Notes: generated from the letters alone by a model not told the origin. A stretch of 7,792 nucleotides of DNA from CAYQPF01 sp964419225 (GCA_964419225.1 CAYQPF010000198.1:1-7792); one strand, 5' to 3'; shown: positions 1 through 7,234, numbered from the stretch's first letter. Translations and numbers: made by a program.

Positions 1-459
1 AGCGAAATGACGGGAATTTACAAAAGAATAAAACAGGGCAAAAGGAACACCCAGTATAGCTTGTCGGGAATAAAAGAAGAACTGCTCGAAAAGACAAAAG
101 ACAAAGGGGCCTTGCTGTGCGACATTGAAACATTCAACTTCATACACAATCTGGAAAAAATGAGGGCGAAACGATTCAATCAAATTACTTGTATCGTTTT
201 GCTTTCTGTTATTCAGAATGGCTCTACCGTAAAATCGGACGAAATGCTCAGTGGTGAGATGGATAAGATCCTTGGTATCCTATTAGAAACATTACGCAGT
301 ACAGATGTGGTTTCAAAATGGAGCGGAAACCAGTTCCTGATCCTTCTGATCGGCATGCCGGTGGATCACATCGAAACCGCTTTCAAGCGGATTACCGACG
401 CATACTGCATGGGATCCACTTCGGATTTCAAGATTGTCAAGAGCATCAATCAGATATGA
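1..459 (+). CDS. C-terminal part of a probable BTAD-family transcriptional regulator (5' end outside window)
   Basis: The reading frame is open from base 1 (Ser-Glu before the first Met at 7), so I read this as the tail of a gene that starts upstream. The visible 152 residues contain a stretch at about 36-60 (GALLCDIETFNFIHNLEKMR) followed by a hydrophobic strand (CIVLLSV), a helix (MDKILGILLETLR), TDVVSKWSGNQFLILL and a final helix. This order matches, from memory, the degenerate GGDEF/cyclase-like domain that follows the BTAD region in many Clostridia regulators. The GGDEF signature itself is absent, so no cyclase activity is expected. The DNA-binding part would lie upstream and is not visible. 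It is on the opposite strand to the defence block and probably belongs to the host chromosome beside the island. Alternative: an unrelated degenerate GGDEF protein. Confidence 0.55.
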   Translation, partial: SEMTGIYKRIKQGKRNTQYSLSGIKEELLEKTKDKGALLCDIETFNFIHNLEKMRAKRFNQITCIVLLSVIQNGSTVKSDEMLSGEMDKILGILLETLRSTDVVSKWSGNQFLILLIGMPVDHIETAFKRITDAYCMGSTSDFKIVKSINQI

Positions 460-631
460 TAATCCTAGCCTTTTATTAACCCTGATTCCATCGGATACCA
501 TAAGTTTTAAAATTAATAAAGTACTTCTTTTATTCATTCGTGTCATGTTATCATGATTATACTATCTTTCAGCGTACTGTTCTATGTGACGATTTATTTG
601 ATGTTTACATATGTTTTGAATATAGATTCAT

Positions 632-664
632 AAAAAAAAGACTGTCAGAAAATATCAGACAGTC
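632..664 (-). terminator. Rho-independent terminator of the minus-strand defence block
   Basis: Read on the minus strand, the arms GACTGTC (658-664) and GACAGTC (640-646) form a perfect 7-bp stem. Two further pairs (G-C, A-T) form beyond a T-T mismatch, and eight T residues follow (632-639). It begins 6 nt after the stop codon of the DGQHR gene. This is a textbook intrinsic terminator and marks the downstream end of the six-gene block. The remaining intergenic DNA to 460 shows only a small TCATG/CATGA inverted repeat (543-556) and no supported gene. Confidence 0.9.
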
Positions 665-670
665 CTAATT

Positions 671-2407
671 CTATATTGTCTCAATCTGTTCTTCCGTAAC
701 TTCAAAAGCACCACGAAGTATATCACTAGAGAATTTTCGATATTGGCTTGATGTATATGGAAAGTTTTTATTTGAAAAATCAAAATCCCATTTGCTAAAC
801 ACCTTATCATAGAAGTCGAAGTTTTGAACACCATTGATACTTAATTGCCTCGTGAGTGCTATAATAAAGCCATTGAGAGAAATAACTGATAGCAGTTTTG
901 AGTTTTCCGTATCATTCCAGTACTTTATTAAATTTTTCTTGATGGCACCAAAATAATTTCTCAACACTCCCGTGCAGAATTTAACATAGTTCTGTATGGC
1001 TGTATCATTATTAGCATTTAGTGCATTTTTGTCTCCATCCCAATTATTAAAAAGACTTTGTTTGCTATCAGTTGGGGTAGTAGTGACAAGATATCTCAAA
1101 GCGAATCGAACGATAGACGCAGTTTTAATTTTTCCGGTTTCAAGTGAAGAAACTTGAAAGAGATTTTGGAACACACCCTCCTTGTTTAATTTCTCAATAA
1201 TAAACTGTGCAATACTTTCGTCTGCAATGGGGTTTTTAATACGTTTGATTTGTAGCAGTACATTCTGTGGAACAGGTTTAGCGTTTGAATTTATATCAAG
1301 GAAAATTTCACTTTGAATGCGGGCTCTTTCTTCTGATTTCATATCTTTCGGGAAAACTAATCCTGTCACAAGAAGATGTAGTTGTTTTCGTAATTCGGTT
1401 ATTCTTCTTTCTTGTTTGTTGTCAATTCCGCTTTCATAGTGTGCAAATATTCTATGTTGTCCATCAATGACACATATGCTGTTCATTTCTTTTGGAAGGA
1501 TCAACTTGCAATTACCTTCAAGATTACCTATTTCATCAACACTTTTATAATGTTTAGATGCATCTAAAAAAGCAACATTGTCAGGTAATGCAACAATGAT
1601 GTTATTATAAAATGATTCGCCTTTTGATTGCAAGAATTCTCGTATACTATTTATTTTATTTTTATCAATTAATCGCTGATATAGCCAGATTGACTCGTCC
1701 CAATTATCTTTTCTGAGTACGTAGCAAGTATTTAGCAAATCTTCTGCAGACATCATAAAAGAAACAATTCTGACTCGATTCTTTAATCCTGTAAATTCTT
1801 TTGGATATATTATAGGTGCAGTTATCTGCGTACTACTGCTTGAACTACTAATTAAGCCTATTTGGTCACTTGTTAGGTTAAGATATCTGAACACTTCATT
1901 CCTTGCGGACAATTTAATACTTTTAACAATCCATTGAAAATACTCGAGCGTTTTTGGCTGAACAAACTTTAGGTTATCAAAAAGCGCATAGTCCTCTTCT
2001 GATAAGAGAACTTCGTTTTTTGATATATATAGTCCGAATACTTTTATACGACCAATATCATACTTTTTAAGAATTTCGGATTCTTCAGGGAAAAGATCAA
2101 TTAATTTAGTAATAAAGTCGGTCAAGCTTTTTTTGATTTCGCCAAAAGCCTCATTCTTTGTCCGAATATGATCGCGAATGTCACTGGTTTTTACTGTGTC
2201 TTCACACAACAACCATATATTCTCGTAAATAAACAATGAATCAATTTCGACTTTTCGTAAACCAATAATCATTTCATGGTCATTTGTGGGGATATATTCA
2301 AAACCAACGCTCGTAAATGTATTTCTAATTTTTCTTTTGAATGCTATCTTGTGTCGTTTCAGCTGCTGCTCAGGTGTGAGCGGCGGTTTCTTTCTACTCT
2401 TTTTCAT
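671..2407 (-). CDS. DGQHR-domain (DndB-like) protein with N-terminal nuclease-like region
   Basis: A 578-residue protein. The motif VIDGQHR lies at about 313-319, followed by FLDINSNAKPVPQNVL at about 369-384. Both are typical of the DGQHR family, whose known member DndB regulates DNA phosphorothioation and has a ParB/sulfiredoxin-like fold. No other dnd gene is present, so this is not a standard Dnd system. The first 185 residues are separate: they are followed by a run of six serines (187-192) that looks like a linker. They contain VEIDSLFIYENIWLLCED (about 53-70), which resembles the core of PD-(D/E)XK nucleases but lacks the usual ECK lysine. I chose the ATG at 2407 because a GGGAGGG site lies 5 nt upstream; an in-frame TTG at 2452 lacks such support. 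The start overlaps the end of the methyltransferase gene by 14 nt, implying coupled translation. Role inferred: restriction or regulatory partner of that methyltransferase. Confidence 0.85.
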   Translation of the reverse strand: MKKSRKKPPLTPEQQLKRHKIAFKRKIRNTFTSVGFEYIPTNDHEMIIGLRKVEIDSLFIYENIWLLCEDTVKTSDIRDHIRTKNEAFGEIKKSLTDFITKLIDLFPEESEILKKYDIGRIKVFGLYISKNEVLLSEEDYALFDNLKFVQPKTLEYFQWIVKSIKLSARNEVFRYLNLTSDQIGLISSSSSSTQITAPIIYPKEFTGLKNRVRIVSFMMSAEDLLNTCYVLRKDNWDESIWLYQRLIDKNKINSIREFLQSKGESFYNNIIVALPDNVAFLDASKHYKSVDEIGNLEGNCKLILPKEMNSICVIDGQHRIFAHYESGIDNKQERRITELRKQLHLLVTGLVFPKDMKSEERARIQSEIFLDINSNAKPVPQNVLLQIKRIKNPIADESIAQFIIEKLNKEGVFQNLFQVSSLETGKIKTASIVRFALRYLVTTTPTDSKQSLFNNWDGDKNALNANNDTAIQNYVKFCTGVLRNYFGAIKKNLIKYWNDTENSKLLSVISLNGFIIALTRQLSINGVQNFDFYDKVFSKWDFDFSNKNFPYTSSQYRKFSSDILRGAFEVTEEQIETI

Positions 2408-3320
2408 TTTTGCCCTCCCTGATTTTACGGAATTCTTCCGGTAGCTTTGCAACTGCTGTGTTTTGATTTGGCTCGACCACAGGTTTATCTTCTCTTATTC
2501 GAATATTTCCGTTAGCGGCTTCATACAGACGATTTTTTGAGATGTCATAATAATTTTCTTGGATTTCTGCTCCAACAAATTTTCTTCCTTCTATGATTGC
2601 AGCAACTCCAGTTGTTCCAGATCCGGAAAACGGATCTAAAACTACACCCTCAAAAGGTGTTAATGCGTTAATTAATCTTTGTGGAATTGCTACTGGAAAT
2701 TGACAGGGATGATTAGTCTTTTCGAGATGATTTGCATTCACATTTGGTATAGTCCAAACATCAGATGGATTTTTTCCAAGCGGATTCCCACTAAATTCCC
2801 CTTTGTGCGGTCCTTTATATGATCGCTTGCCAGGATATTTTTGCGGCACTCTGATATCATCCAAATTGAATATAGTTTGTTCACCTTTAGTAAACCATAA
2901 AATCACTTCGTGGCGTCCGCTAAAACGATTCGTGCTATTTAGCCCATGGCCAAAAGTCCATATAATGCGATTTCTTAGTATCAAAGGCGTACATCTATCC
3001 TTACTTAATGATGTAAAAAGCTCGTATATTATGTAGTCAAGAGGTACTATGCACTTATCAGAAACATGATAGCCTACTTGCCAACAGATACTTCCTCCAG
3101 TTTTAAGTACACGATACATATCGTTAAAAATATTAATATGTTGCTGCTTAAATGTCTCTACATCATCATGAGGATCTTCGTAAGCCTTTCCAATGCAATA
3201 TGGAGGCGAAGTAACAATTAAGTCTACAGATTCGCCCGGCATATTCTTTAATAACTCTAAACAATCTCCATTGAATAAAGTGACTTTGTTTCCTTTTTTA
3301 TATGTTTTGTATATTCGCAT
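2394..3320 (-). CDS. Beta-class DNA methyltransferase (TSPPY; probable N4-cytosine or N6-adenine)
   Basis: A 308-residue SAM-dependent amino-methyltransferase. Catalytic motif IV TSPPYC lies at about 37-42 and the SAM-binding motif DPFSGSGTTG at about 229-238. That order (catalytic before SAM-binding) defines the beta class. NHPCQFPVAIPQRLI at about 203-217 is the usual helix before the SAM loop. SPPY rather than DPPY is commoner in N4-cytosine enzymes, but the motif alone does not settle the base. It acts on DNA in the cytoplasm, presumably protecting host sites. The start is the ATG at 3320, preceded by GGTGA at 4 nt spacing; a TTG at 3386 in the same frame would add 22 residues without a clear ribosome binding site. 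It follows the DUF262-HNH gene after 119 bp that hold an inverted repeat, and overlaps the DGQHR gene by 14 nt. The recognition sequence cannot be read from the protein. Confidence 0.92.
   Translation of the reverse strand: MRIYKTYKKGNKVTLFNGDCLELLKNMPGESVDLIVTSPPYCIGKAYEDPHDDVETFKQQHINIFNDMYRVLKTGGSICWQVGYHVSDKCIVPLDYIIYELFTSLSKDRCTPLILRNRIIWTFGHGLNSTNRFSGRHEVILWFTKGEQTIFNLDDIRVPQKYPGKRSYKGPHKGEFSGNPLGKNPSDVWTIPNVNANHLEKTNHPCQFPVAIPQRLINALTPFEGVVLDPFSGSGTTGVAAIIEGRKFVGAEIQENYYDISKNRLYEAANGNIRIREDKPVVEPNQNTAVAKLPEEFRKIREGKNEKE
2413..2419 (-). promoter_or_regulatory. Ribosome binding site fixing the DGQHR start
   Basis: GGGAGGG on the minus strand, 5 nt before the ATG at 2407 and inside the 3' end of the methyltransferase gene. 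It decides the start in favour of 2407 over the upstream TTG at 2452. Confidence 0.8.
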
Positions 3321-3384
3321 CGTTTCACCACTCAATAATAATTCCTTAACTGAAATTTTACCAGTCAATACTTGTATAATTCGC

Positions 3385-3419
3385 AATACATATCATTTCC
3401 ACAATCAATAATATGTATT
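3385..3419. repeat. Perfect 9-bp inverted repeat between the DUF262-HNH and beta-MTase genes
   Basis: Arms AATACATAT (3385-3393) and ATATGTATT (3411-3419) are perfect reverse complements around a 17-base centre. It sits in the 119-bp gap between two cassettes, about 65 nt before the methyltransferase ATG. No T tract follows on the minus strand, so it does not look like a terminator. It could be an operator or an RNA hairpin. AT-richness makes chance possible. Confidence 0.5.
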
Positions 3420-3439
3420 TTTAACATCAAACAAGGCTA

Positions 3440-4552
3440 TTATATTCCGGACTTTCTCCGATTACATTCTTTACAAAGCATCTGGCAGTTTCCAGCATTG
3501 CTTTTACCTCCATCATGCCATGGCGTGATATGGTCGCCTTCCATTTCTTTGTAGTCAAAATGTTCTCCGCAGTTGGGACAAATGCCGTCTTGACGTTCAT
3601 ATGCTTCACGTTTTTGATTTTCACTGAATGCACGAATATTCAAATGGCTTTCATTGTCGGCTAGAACATATGGATATATTCCTTTCTTATTTGTAACATC
3701 ATCATCTATCATAAGTGTTTTTATTTTTGTTTCAAGCACATTAGGGTCTAATTCTGTATCTTTATATATGTCGTACAGAAACCCCCAACCTATTCCTTTC
3801 ATTTCATTGCGTTTAGTAGGGAAAATTGTTTCAACCCATTCAACAACACGTTTGAAATAAATCCATATTTGATTTGCATTTTCATCATGCTGGTGCAAAG
3901 CCATATAATTTTCAATAGAACTGAGGTTATCACGATTAGCAATCCATTCTATAGCTGTTTCAAGATACTCTTGTCTTATTGGAGAACCACTAACATAATC
4001 TTTTGCCATATTATAAGCAGCACAAGTTGGTTTTGAAAAATGTACCTTTGCATCTGACAACCACGTTCCTGTGTATGCGGTATTCCTCAATTCTTGTGCT
4101 GTTAAAGGTTTTCCTGCAATGTTGATAACCTTAAACCACTCATGAACTTCAGAAGGCGTTCCATTGCAGATATAAATATCCAACAAATAATCGTCAATCT
4201 GTTTTTGCAAATCTTTTTCTAAATTAAAGTAATACTTTTCATCAACTGCAAATGTTCGTTCACTTTCCGCTGTATATCTACAAATTGAAATTGTGCGTTG
4301 CTGTCCGTCCATTAATTCATAATGACCGTTTTCTGTTTTAGCCCAGTACATTATATTGAGTGGAAAACCTTTTTTGACAGTGCGGATAACCTCATCCCGT
4401 TCTTTCGGTGCATAAACATATTCTCGCTGATACGGAGGACGAACATCAAGTTTTTCCCCATAAGCAACAATTCCTTCAACTCCATCGAGACCTTTTTCCT
4501 CATATCCATTTGTTAAATCTCTTATTGATATTTGTATTCTTTCAATTTTCAT
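3440..4552 (-). CDS. DUF262 (GmrSD-like) protein fused to a zinc-type HNH endonuclease domain
   Basis: A 370-residue two-domain protein. The N-terminal DUF262 domain shows RPPYQREYVY at about 38-47 and ELMDGQQRTISI at about 79-90. DGQQR is the conserved motif of the ParB/sulfiredoxin-fold NTPase domain found in GmrSD, BrxU and SspE. The C-terminal HNH domain has CPNC (325-328), EGDHITPW (338-345), the N of AGNC (355) and LCKECNRRK (359-367). The two Cys pairs would bind zinc, and D340-H341 with the downstream Asn form the catalytic core. It differs from GmrSD, BrxU and SspE, whose nuclease part is DUF1524. Its ATG overlaps the stop of the EcoRI-family methyltransferase as ATGA, with GAGGGG 7 nt upstream, so it is very likely the nuclease partner of that enzyme. 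Whether it cuts unmodified or modified DNA is not visible. Confidence 0.9.
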   Translation of the reverse strand: MKIERIQISIRDLTNGYEEKGLDGVEGIVAYGEKLDVRPPYQREYVYAPKERDEVIRTVKKGFPLNIMYWAKTENGHYELMDGQQRTISICRYTAESERTFAVDEKYYFNLEKDLQKQIDDYLLDIYICNGTPSEVHEWFKVINIAGKPLTAQELRNTAYTGTWLSDAKVHFSKPTCAAYNMAKDYVSGSPIRQEYLETAIEWIANRDNLSSIENYMALHQHDENANQIWIYFKRVVEWVETIFPTKRNEMKGIGWGFLYDIYKDTELDPNVLETKIKTLMIDDDVTNKKGIYPYVLADNESHLNIRAFSENQKREAYERQDGICPNCGEHFDYKEMEGDHITPWHDGGKSNAGNCQMLCKECNRRKSGI

Positions 4553-5616
4553 ATATTATCCCCTCTATGTATTATATTACGGTTTCTTATTGCAATTCGC
4601 TTATATTTTACTTTTCCATTAATAACAGGTTTAGCCAAATCCAAGTCGTTCGAGGCACTTCCACCATCAAATTTTCCTAAAATCTCAAACTGCTCATCAC
4701 AATGGTATGCTAAATATGTTATTGGTACTCCCAATATTTTGTCTGTGTTTAAAGGAATTTCATTGTAATATTCAACGTGAATGGCATCGTAAGTATCATA
4801 TGTCGGATATTTTTCGGGAGTATAGTGTTTATACAAATCTAATGGTAGATGACGTATAGCAATATCCATATTTGTAAACCAACAAATATTACCCAATCTA
4901 CGCCATTTTTGTCCATTTTCATCTTTTTTATAATCTGTTTCCTTTTCTTCGTAGTAGTCGGGGACTTTAAACCAAAAATGTCCCGCATTATAACCAAGCC
5001 ACATTTTATTGTTTTTAAAATAATGGAAAATTTCTTTAAAAGTGATATGGTTCATATTTCCTAAAACAAGAAATTGTTTCCCGCTTTCTGCAATGAGAGG
5101 TATGTATTCTTTCATTAAAGAAAAAGGTGGATTTGTAACAACAATATCGCATTCTTCAAACAGTGCTAAACATTCTGAAGAACGAAAATCACCATCTCCA
5201 TCTAATAAAGTCAATGTATTTTTGTTATTGCTTAAGAGATACTCTACATCCGACATATCAATTGTATCGTTGCCATCTTCATTTTTAACCTCTGAAATTT
5301 CTATTTTGTATGGTTTTTTACCCTCTTTTTCAGTAAATAATATTTCTTCTTCATTAAATAGAGTTAGCTGAGTATAAATAATTGGAGAAGTAGCATAGCA
5401 AGTTGTTATAAGCTTTCTAAGCTCAAGCGTGTTAAAGTTTAAAGCAAAATACTTAAAGAAATTGCTTTCATATGGGTCGTCACAATTACACAATACAACC
5501 TTGCCTTTAAAGTACTTACGATAATGACGTAATTCTTCTTCAATTGTCGATAACTGTGTGTAGAACTCATCGGTTTTCCCTGCTTTTGACATATGCAAAT
5601 TGCTATTGTCCGCCAT
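4549..5616 (-). CDS. EcoRI-family adenine-specific DNA methyltransferase
   Basis: A 355-residue protein that I recognise as the EcoRI-methylase family: KAGKTDEFYTQ at about 11-21, VVLCNCDDPYESNFFKYF at about 40-57, and catalytic motif IV VVTNPPFSLMKE at about 159-170. FLVLGNMNHI (182-191) and WLGYNAGHFWF (206-216) are further blocks typical of the family. Known members transfer a methyl group from SAM to N6 of adenine in double-stranded DNA. The length is slightly above that of M.EcoRI (about 325 residues). The ATG at 5616 has AGGAGG 8 nt upstream, a strong site. Its stop overlaps the ATG of the DUF262-HNH gene, and it starts 73 bp after the AbiEii gene, in a gap holding an imperfect inverted repeat. 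An R gene of the EcoRI type is absent, so the DUF262-HNH protein is the likely restriction partner. The target sequence need not be GAATTC. Confidence 0.9.
   Translation of the reverse strand: MADNSNLHMSKAGKTDEFYTQLSTIEEELRHYRKYFKGKVVLCNCDDPYESNFFKYFALNFNTLELRKLITTCYATSPIIYTQLTLFNEEEILFTEKEGKKPYKIEISEVKNEDGNDTIDMSDVEYLLSNNKNTLTLLDGDGDFRSSECLALFEECDIVVTNPPFSLMKEYIPLIAESGKQFLVLGNMNHITFKEIFHYFKNNKMWLGYNAGHFWFKVPDYYEEKETDYKKDENGQKWRRLGNICWFTNMDIAIRHLPLDLYKHYTPEKYPTYDTYDAIHVEYYNEIPLNTDKILGVPITYLAYHCDEQFEILGKFDGGSASNDLDLAKPVINGKVKYKRIAIRNRNIIHRGDNI
4560..4565 (-). promoter_or_regulatory. Ribosome binding site of the DUF262-HNH gene
   Basis: GAGGGG on the minus strand, 7 nt before the ATG at 4552 and inside the end of the EcoRI-family methyltransferase gene. 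With the ATGA stop-start overlap it supports coupled translation of the pair. Confidence 0.7.
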
Positions 5617-5624
5617 TTTTATTT

Positions 5625-5630
5625 CCTCCT
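5625..5630 (-). promoter_or_regulatory. Ribosome binding site of the EcoRI-family MTase
   Basis: A perfect AGGAGG on the minus strand, 8 nt before the ATG at 5616. It is stronger than the site of the second methyltransferase. Confidence 0.75.
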
Positions 5631-5637
5631 ATTATCT

Positions 5638-5688
5638 ATAAACGAACACTTCATCCATCTCCTAAGTGCATAATGTAAGTTCGCTTAT
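5638..5688. repeat. Imperfect inverted repeat between the AbiEii and EcoRI-family MTase genes
   Basis: Arms ATAAACGAAC (5638-5647) and GTTCGCTTAT (5679-5688) match at 9 of 10 positions. In the minus-strand RNA the odd position is a G-U pair, so a 10-bp stem forms. An inner CACTT/AAGTG pair (5647-5651 and 5664-5668) can form instead of the innermost outer pair. No T tract follows, so it is not a standard terminator. It fills most of the 73-bp gap and ends 7 nt before the AGGAGG of the methyltransferase gene. It may be an operator, a partial attenuator or a processing site between cassettes. Confidence 0.5.
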
Positions 5689-5689
5689 C

Positions 5690-6586
5690 TTATTTCCATT
5701 TGCTATCTGCGGCAAACCACTTTTTTGTAAATTCTTGTTTTTTTACTACTGCACCGTAAGGTAAAGAAAGGAAAGTTTTCATTGTTTTAAGAATGGTTCT
5801 GAAGTCATCCGTCTTTGTGTTAATTTTCTTTATAAACGCTTTCCACTTTTTCTGCATACCGTCATCGGCATCAAAAGTCATGATCTGCTCAAATTGCTCT
5901 GCTGTAAAAGCGTGGTTGCGGTTTTCAAAGGTTTTGGCGAGTGCTTCACACAAGGTGTTGCCGTCAAAATTGAATTTATTTGCAAGATAGTATATATCGT
6001 AATAGTCCTTCATTCGGCTTGAAAATTCCATCAGGTTTAAAATAGCATCCAACTTTTCCGCAATAGTAGTTTCGATAGAATAGGTATTTATATTCGGAGC
6101 CTTAAAATCGTTAAGCTGTGTTGGAATTTTTCGATTTTCCTGCTGTGGTACTATAACATCACCCACTCCGAAGTCAATACCAAATGTGGTTCGAGTGTTT
6201 TTTATATGTGCAACGATAGTCACACCAATACCAGTATACTTTTTGGCAATAGCAATAGGTACAATGCTTTTTACTTCAAATGTGATGAAGTCGTTTTCTG
6301 TGTCAGATGCAATAATCTCTGATAACACTACCTTTAACTGCTCAGGGGTATTAGGTATTTTTCTTAGTAGAAAATCTACATCTACGGTTACACGACTGTC
6401 AAAGTCGGTAATGGAATAGAGGAAGAGTCCGCCTTTTAAAATGAGGTTGTCCGTATATTTTGAAGCTTCAACTCGACGCAGAAATTCCTCTTGACAGAAA
6501 AGCTGCAAGCATAGTTGATAGCTTCTCCCGCTTTCAGCTGCTTTATTTTTAAGTCTTGCAAGTACGGATGACGCTATATCAACCAT
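5690..6586 (-). CDS. AbiEii/AbiGii-family nucleotidyltransferase toxin (type IV TA)
   Basis: A 298-residue protein of the AbiEii family, nucleotidyltransferase-fold toxins of type IV toxin-antitoxin and abortive infection systems. Visible motifs are LILKGGLFL (48-56), the metal-binding VDVDF (D69 and D71 in 68-72), IDFG (137-140), IETTIAEKLDAI (171-182) and RMKDYYDIYYL (191-201). All are the family's hallmark blocks, and the length is usual. Known members use GTP or another nucleotide to modify a cellular RNA target and stop growth during phage infection. The start at 6586 has a perfect GGAGGT 8 nt upstream inside the antitoxin gene, and the two genes overlap by 8 nt with the antitoxin first. 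It looks intact, with no frameshift. It is downstream of the only good promoter in the block. Confidence 0.93.
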   Translation of the reverse strand: MVDIASSVLARLKNKAAESGRSYQLCLQLFCQEEFLRRVEASKYTDNLILKGGLFLYSITDFDSRVTVDVDFLLRKIPNTPEQLKVVLSEIIASDTENDFITFEVKSIVPIAIAKKYTGIGVTIVAHIKNTRTTFGIDFGVGDVIVPQQENRKIPTQLNDFKAPNINTYSIETTIAEKLDAILNLMEFSSRMKDYYDIYYLANKFNFDGNTLCEALAKTFENRNHAFTAEQFEQIMTFDADDGMQKKWKAFIKKINTKTDDFRTILKTMKTFLSLPYGAVVKKQEFTKKWFAADSKWK

Positions 6587-7184
6587 TCAGCATTACCTCC
6601 ATAAGTTCGGTTACTTTTTTATAAAGATGCATTTCCTTTGCGTATTTTGAAAGATTGGTAAGATTTTGCTTATCGTCGGAAGCATAGGCGTTAACCGCTT
6701 TATTGAAAAGCTCATTGTCAAGTTTGGTACGGTACTTGAAGCAATCACAAATGGTGCGCTCACGGTCATATATCGAAAGATTCACACCATTAAAATCAGC
6801 TGTTTCTTTTCCGAGATTAAAGTATTGCTTTTGAATATAATATGCTTTAAGTGGGACAGTATCTATTTTTAGCTTTGTTCTTGAAATTGTTCGTGGAACT
6901 GCAATTGTCCAAAGGCGGGGAGCAAAATCACTGTATCCATAATGAAACAGAGCAGATTCCACACAAACAATACCTTCGGGCAACAGGGCAGCCAGAAGCT
7001 TTTCTTCAGTTATATCATTTGTCTTTGGCAATTGATATAATCCGTGCCGAATACGCTCAATAAACCCTTTTTTACAAAGGTTAGCGACATCGTATGTTGA
7101 AAGACCTGATGCAATAAAATCTGCCGTTTTAGCGAGACCACCATTTTTAATTATTACTTTTTTCACAATATCCATTTTACTCAC
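6579..7184 (-). CDS. AbiEi-family antitoxin / transcriptional repressor (type IV TA)
   Basis: A 201-residue protein of the AbiEi family. The N-terminal winged helix-turn-helix spans about 14-53 (GGLAKTADFIASGLSTYDVA, then KKGFIERIRHGLYQLP). The C-terminal antitoxin domain holds VCVESALFHYGYSDFAPRLW (about 73-92) and LSIYDRERTICDCFKYR (about 136-152), both family signatures. Studied AbiEi proteins neutralise AbiEii without direct binding and repress their own operon through inverted repeats in the promoter. Here the start is a GTG at 7184 with only a weak ribosome binding site; an ATG at 7175 (residue 4) is the alternative. It is the first gene of the block, about 44 nt downstream of the predicted transcription start, and overlaps the toxin gene by 8 nt. 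Confidence 0.92.
   Translation of the reverse strand: MSKMDIVKKVIIKNGGLAKTADFIASGLSTYDVANLCKKGFIERIRHGLYQLPKTNDITEEKLLAALLPEGIVCVESALFHYGYSDFAPRLWTIAVPRTISRTKLKIDTVPLKAYYIQKQYFNLGKETADFNGVNLSIYDRERTICDCFKYRTKLDNELFNKAVNAYASDDKQNLTNLSKYAKEMHLYKKVTELMEVMLNG
6595..6600 (-). promoter_or_regulatory. Ribosome binding site of the AbiEii toxin gene
   Basis: GGAGGT on the minus strand, 8 nt before the ATG at 6586, within the last codons of the antitoxin gene. It is much stronger than anything upstream of the antitoxin start. Confidence 0.8.
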
Positions 7185-7234
7185 GCGTTTACCAACTTTT
7201 ATTACACAGAGTTTAGGTTTAGTGTATAAAAAAT

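Noticed and set aside
313..546. Minus-strand open frame of 77 codons
   Set aside because: It lies largely antisense to the BTAD-type tail, has no recognisable protein pattern and no ribosome binding site I could defend.
671..2407. A complete Dnd phosphorothioation system
   Set aside because: Only a DndB-like motif is present; no DndA, DndC, DndD or DndE-like protein is in the window.
2408..2452. Upstream TTG start for the DGQHR protein
   Set aside because: It would add 15 residues lying within the methyltransferase coding region and has no good ribosome site, whereas the ATG at 2407 has GGGAGGG at 5 nt.
3427..3633. Minus-strand frame overlapping the HNH end
   Set aside because: It is an out-of-frame reading of the DUF262-HNH coding region; the HNH motifs are in the other frame.
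5042..5371. Plus-strand frame of 109 codons
   Set aside because: It is antisense to the EcoRI-family methyltransferase, including its NPPF motif, and its protein is low-complexity Ser/Phe/Leu as expected from a shadow.
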